From contig CAJNDS010002744.1 of NCBI GenBank assembly GCA_905221605.1, positions 205,501 through 232,547 on the forward strand: a DNA stretch of 27,047 nt. The letters are read 5' to 3'. The notes beneath the pieces are model-generated. The model made no database searches. It was not told the origin of the DNA and saw nothing but the letters and a program-made list of their open reading frames with translations. Below, piece by piece: positions 24,481 to 27,047 of this stretch. Each line of letters opens with the position of its first letter. Position 1 is the first letter of the stretch. This stretch comes from Symbiodinium natans (Eukaryota > Sar > Dinophyceae > Suessiales > Symbiodiniaceae). A program made the position numbers and the translations under genes.

Positions 24481-25200
24481 GTAGAATGGCTGGCGTCCGG
24501 CACAAAAATGGGAATTAGTTTTTCGGACAGGTTCGGAAGTAAATCCCCATGGCTGAGTTTGAATTTTGATGATTTGTGTTTATGTTTTGTTGTTGCGCCC
24601 TGGATGCCCTTCTCGCAGCAATCAGTTCGTGAGGGAAGTCCTGTTTCAGAGCCCCTCCAGCAGCTTCAACAGAGCGGAAGATAAATGCCTGAATTAATCA
24701 CCTGAGTAGTCAAACCTTCCAGCTGATTAGTGATTTAATTGTCTAGTTGATGTTTAGCTCTGTTGAGCTCATGTAATCATCAACCCTGCCTAGCAGATTG
24801 CTCACTTAAGCACATGCATTTTGCAGAGATAAAACAGGTCACGTTAGGCTAGCGTATTGAGTTGAATTTAATCTGAGTTTGGTGCTTTTTCATTATGATT
24901 ATACACATCAAGGTTTGGAACCAAACCCCATTCTGCAGTACTGAACACCATTGCAAATGGGTTGGAATACTACAAGGCCTCCCGGAAGGTACGCGCCGCA
25001 CCTCTCCAGACAGGGAGGCGTAGAGCCATGCCGCTTCACCTGCCAGACGGGCCAGCTACCATAGCCTGCGATGAGGCAGAAGTCTTGCGCTGCATGCGCT
25101 CAGATTCTCATTGTGTCACCCAATAGTCTTAGTGCCAACCGTCTCAGAGTCCAAAAACCTTGGAAAGTCAGAGTAACAATAATAAAAGCCACATGTGTTA
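24481..25200. other. AT-richer block without open frames
   Basis: The base composition shifts toward A/T (runs such as TGATTTAATTG and TTGAATTTAATC), no long frame is open on either strand, and telomere-like filler is absent. A candidate intergenic or regulatory segment. AATAAAA at 25178-25184 could serve as a poly(A) signal but has no gene attached. Confidence 0.4.
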
Positions 25201-25415
25201 TGCCATAATCATTTTTATTGCCAGTTCTTGTGCCAGGCGGGGAAGAGCTGCGCTCCAGTCCTGGTGCGTGGGGCAGTGACTGACGGCTTCACGCCGGTGG
25301 CCATGCTCCTTTTCGCCGCCTGGGCGAGAAACACATGGTGACTCTTGTGTGGACGAGACACTCCTTTGTTGTCTTGTTGTTTTTGGCACCAACGCAATGT
25401 TCACTCGCAAAACGC

Positions 25416-25592
25416 ACAGGCCTTTCGTATGCATATTTACAGTGTTTCGTGTGGGCGCGGACAAGAAAAGCGTGGCGCCGTGCATACTTCGCGGTGGTGC
25501 CTTTTTGCGGATTCCTGACAGGCCTTTCGTGTACATATTTACAGTGTGTCGCGTGGTCAATGACAAGAAAAGCGTGGTGGCGTGCATACTTC
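25416..25592. repeat. 102-bp direct duplication
   Basis: ACAGGCCTTTCGT...TGCATACTTC occurs at 25416-25490 and again at 25518-25592, offset by exactly 102 bp, with around a dozen differences. The offset is a multiple of three, so both strands stay open (RPFVCIFTV / RPFVYIFTV on +). Confidence 0.85.
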
Positions 25593-25599
25593 CGGGCGC

Positions 25600-26465
25600 G
25601 AGTATCCGTTACCGCAGTGCGTCCATGCACGAAACCTTAATGACGTCCTGTGCGCGAGCATCCGTTATCGCAGTGCATCCATGTCCCAAACCTTAATGAC
25701 GTCCTGTGCTCGAGCGTCCGTTGTCGCCGTGCGTCCATGCGCGAAACCTTAATGACGTCCTCTGCTTGAGCGTCCGTTATCGCAGTGCGTCCATGCACGA
25801 AACCTTAATGACGCCCTGTGCTCGAGCATCCGTTATCGCAGTGCGTCCATGTCCGAAATTAATGACGTCCTCGCGAGCATCCGTTATCGCAGTGTGTCCA
25901 TGTCCGAAACCTTAATGACGTCTTGTGCGCGAGCATCCGTTATCGCAGTGCGTCCATGCACGAAACCTTAATGACGTCCTGTGCTCGAGCATCCGTTATC
26001 GCAGTGCGTCCATGTCCGAAACCTTAATGTCGTCCTGCGTGCGAGCATCCGTTATCGCAGTGCATCCATGTCCCAAACCTTAATGACGTCCTGTGCTCGC
26101 GCATCCATTATCTGTGCTCGCGCATCCGTTATCGCAGTGCGTCCATGTCCGAAACCTTAATGACGTCCTGTGCGCGAGTATCGGTTTTCGCAGTGCGTCC
26201 ATGCACGAAACCTTAATGACGTCCTCTGCTTGAGCATCCGTTATCGCAGTGCGTCCATGTCCGAAACCTTCATGACGTCCTCTCCGCGAGTCTCCGTTAT
26301 CGCAGTGCGTCAATGCACGAAACCTTAATGACGTCCTGTGCTCGAGCATCCGTTATCGCAGTGCGTCCATGCGCGAAACCTTAATGACGTCCTCTGCTTG
26401 AGCATCCGTTATCGCAGTGCGTCCATGCACGAAACTTTAATGACGTCCTCTCCGCGAGCGTCCGC
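25600..26465. repeat. 56-bp tandem array, about 15 copies
   Basis: The unit starts GAGCATCCGTTATCGCAGTG and includes CGAAACCTTAATGACGTC. Unit starts are at 25600, 25656, 25712, 25768, 25824, 25875, 25931, 25987, 26043, 26120, 26176, 26232, 26288, 26344, 26400 and a 10-bp stub at 26456. One copy is 51 bp (25824) and a 21-bp fragment sits at 26099. Copies differ mainly at two spots (CATGCACG, CATGTCCG, CATGCGCG; and the last seven bases). There are no spacers. Confidence 0.97.
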
Positions 26466-27047
26466 TTTTTTGGATGCTGCAAGGGATATCGCGTGGCTGT
26501 TCTAAGGAAAACAAGAATTCTTGCCGGGGACTTTGTGCCACGCGCGCCACTGTTTTTTTAAACTTAACCGGAATTCTAGCACGCTTAACTTGTACGCTCC
26601 TGGTAGGGTTGTCTGTCATTTTTTGCTTGTCTCACTGCTGCTCTTGCGCGTTTTCATCGCGTTGGAGCGTTGTTTTTCTTGCGGATTTGGAAACTCTTTG
26701 CTTCTTTTCGTTACTTTGGAGATCGCACTCTGGAACCGCTCTTTTCTTGTCGAGCCTGCTTCGGTTGAACTAAAGAAAAGGGTTCATCCCTCGGAAGTAT
26801 CCCAAACTGTTAGGCGCTTCACGCTGACTCACAGGAAACCTCCGCAGCCCATGCTTCTGTTTGTAACAGATAGGAAGTCAAAGCTGCTCAAAGGAAAGGC
26901 GTTGACAGGAAGAAGTCAATCAGAAATTCAAGATCTACACCCCTCGCAAGCATTTTCTCAAGGGTTTGAAGGTTTCGCGATGCATGTACCCGGAAATTGG
27001 GGCGCAGTAGTTTTGATGCTTGCGCTTGGGCCTCCTTGTTGGGCAAG
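26466..27047. other. no confident gene
   Basis: Unique, fairly T-rich on the + strand, giving a hydrophobic frame (26474-26773) that looks compositional. On the minus strand 26437-26619 encodes a basic stretch (VKRARIPVKFKKTVARVAQS) running into the 56-bp array; it may be a fragment of a dispersed element. Confidence 0.35.

Noticed and set aside
25600-26465. CRISPR array
   Set aside because: The 56-bp units are contiguous with no spacers, and the surroundings are eukaryotic.

Overview
The window looks like nuclear DNA of a dinoflagellate (Symbiodiniaceae/Suessiales-like), not bacterial, viral or organellar DNA. The reasons are short exon-like islands almost all on the + strand, introns that begin with GT, GC or GA and end in AG (often AG|G), no operon or ribosome-binding-site structure, and filler rich in degenerate TTTAGGG/CCCTAAA-like words, G-runs and microsatellites. 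No rRNA, tRNA, CRISPR array or insertion sequence was recognised. All gene models were assembled by hand from reading frames, splice signals and phase matching, so every boundary is provisional.

Layout. 0.1-6.2 kb: scattered + strand exon candidates (0.11, 2.3, 2.9-3.3, 4.4, 5.3-5.6 kb), repeats, a G-run tract, and at 1.6 kb a weak match to the dinoflagellate spliced leader. 6.2-12.26 kb: the best-supported gene, a multi-exon polytopic membrane protein ending in a RING-H2 zinc finger, a likely membrane E3 ubiquitin ligase. The RING is split across two exons by a GA-AG intron, and its eight zinc ligands are correctly spaced. 12.48-13.96 kb: a second chain of phase-compatible exons, with a beta-strand-like segment, a basic stretch and one hydrophobic helix; it may be a separate membrane protein or a continuation of the RING gene. 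14.7-15.2, 16.1-16.3 and 17.0-17.5 kb: isolated coding-like patches, one carrying an RNP1-like motif typical of quasi-RRM RNA-binding proteins. 18.5-19.5 kb: three exon candidates. 19.89-20.1 kb: a 47-nt G-run followed by a 9-bp C-rich tandem repeat. 20.2-22.65 kb: a multi-exon gene of unknown family ending at a TGA. 22.65-25.2 kb: no gene recognised, with an AT-richer block at 24.5-25.2 kb. 25.4-26.47 kb: a 102-bp duplication leading directly into a 56-bp tandem array (about 15 copies). 26.47-27.05 kb: no confident gene.

The putative genes all point the same way, as in the unidirectional gene clusters of dinoflagellates. Telomere-like filler lies inside several introns, some with hairpin arms, which fits intron-generating (introner-like) elements, but this is inference. 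Many long open frames here are chance or repeat artefacts and are listed as rejected.
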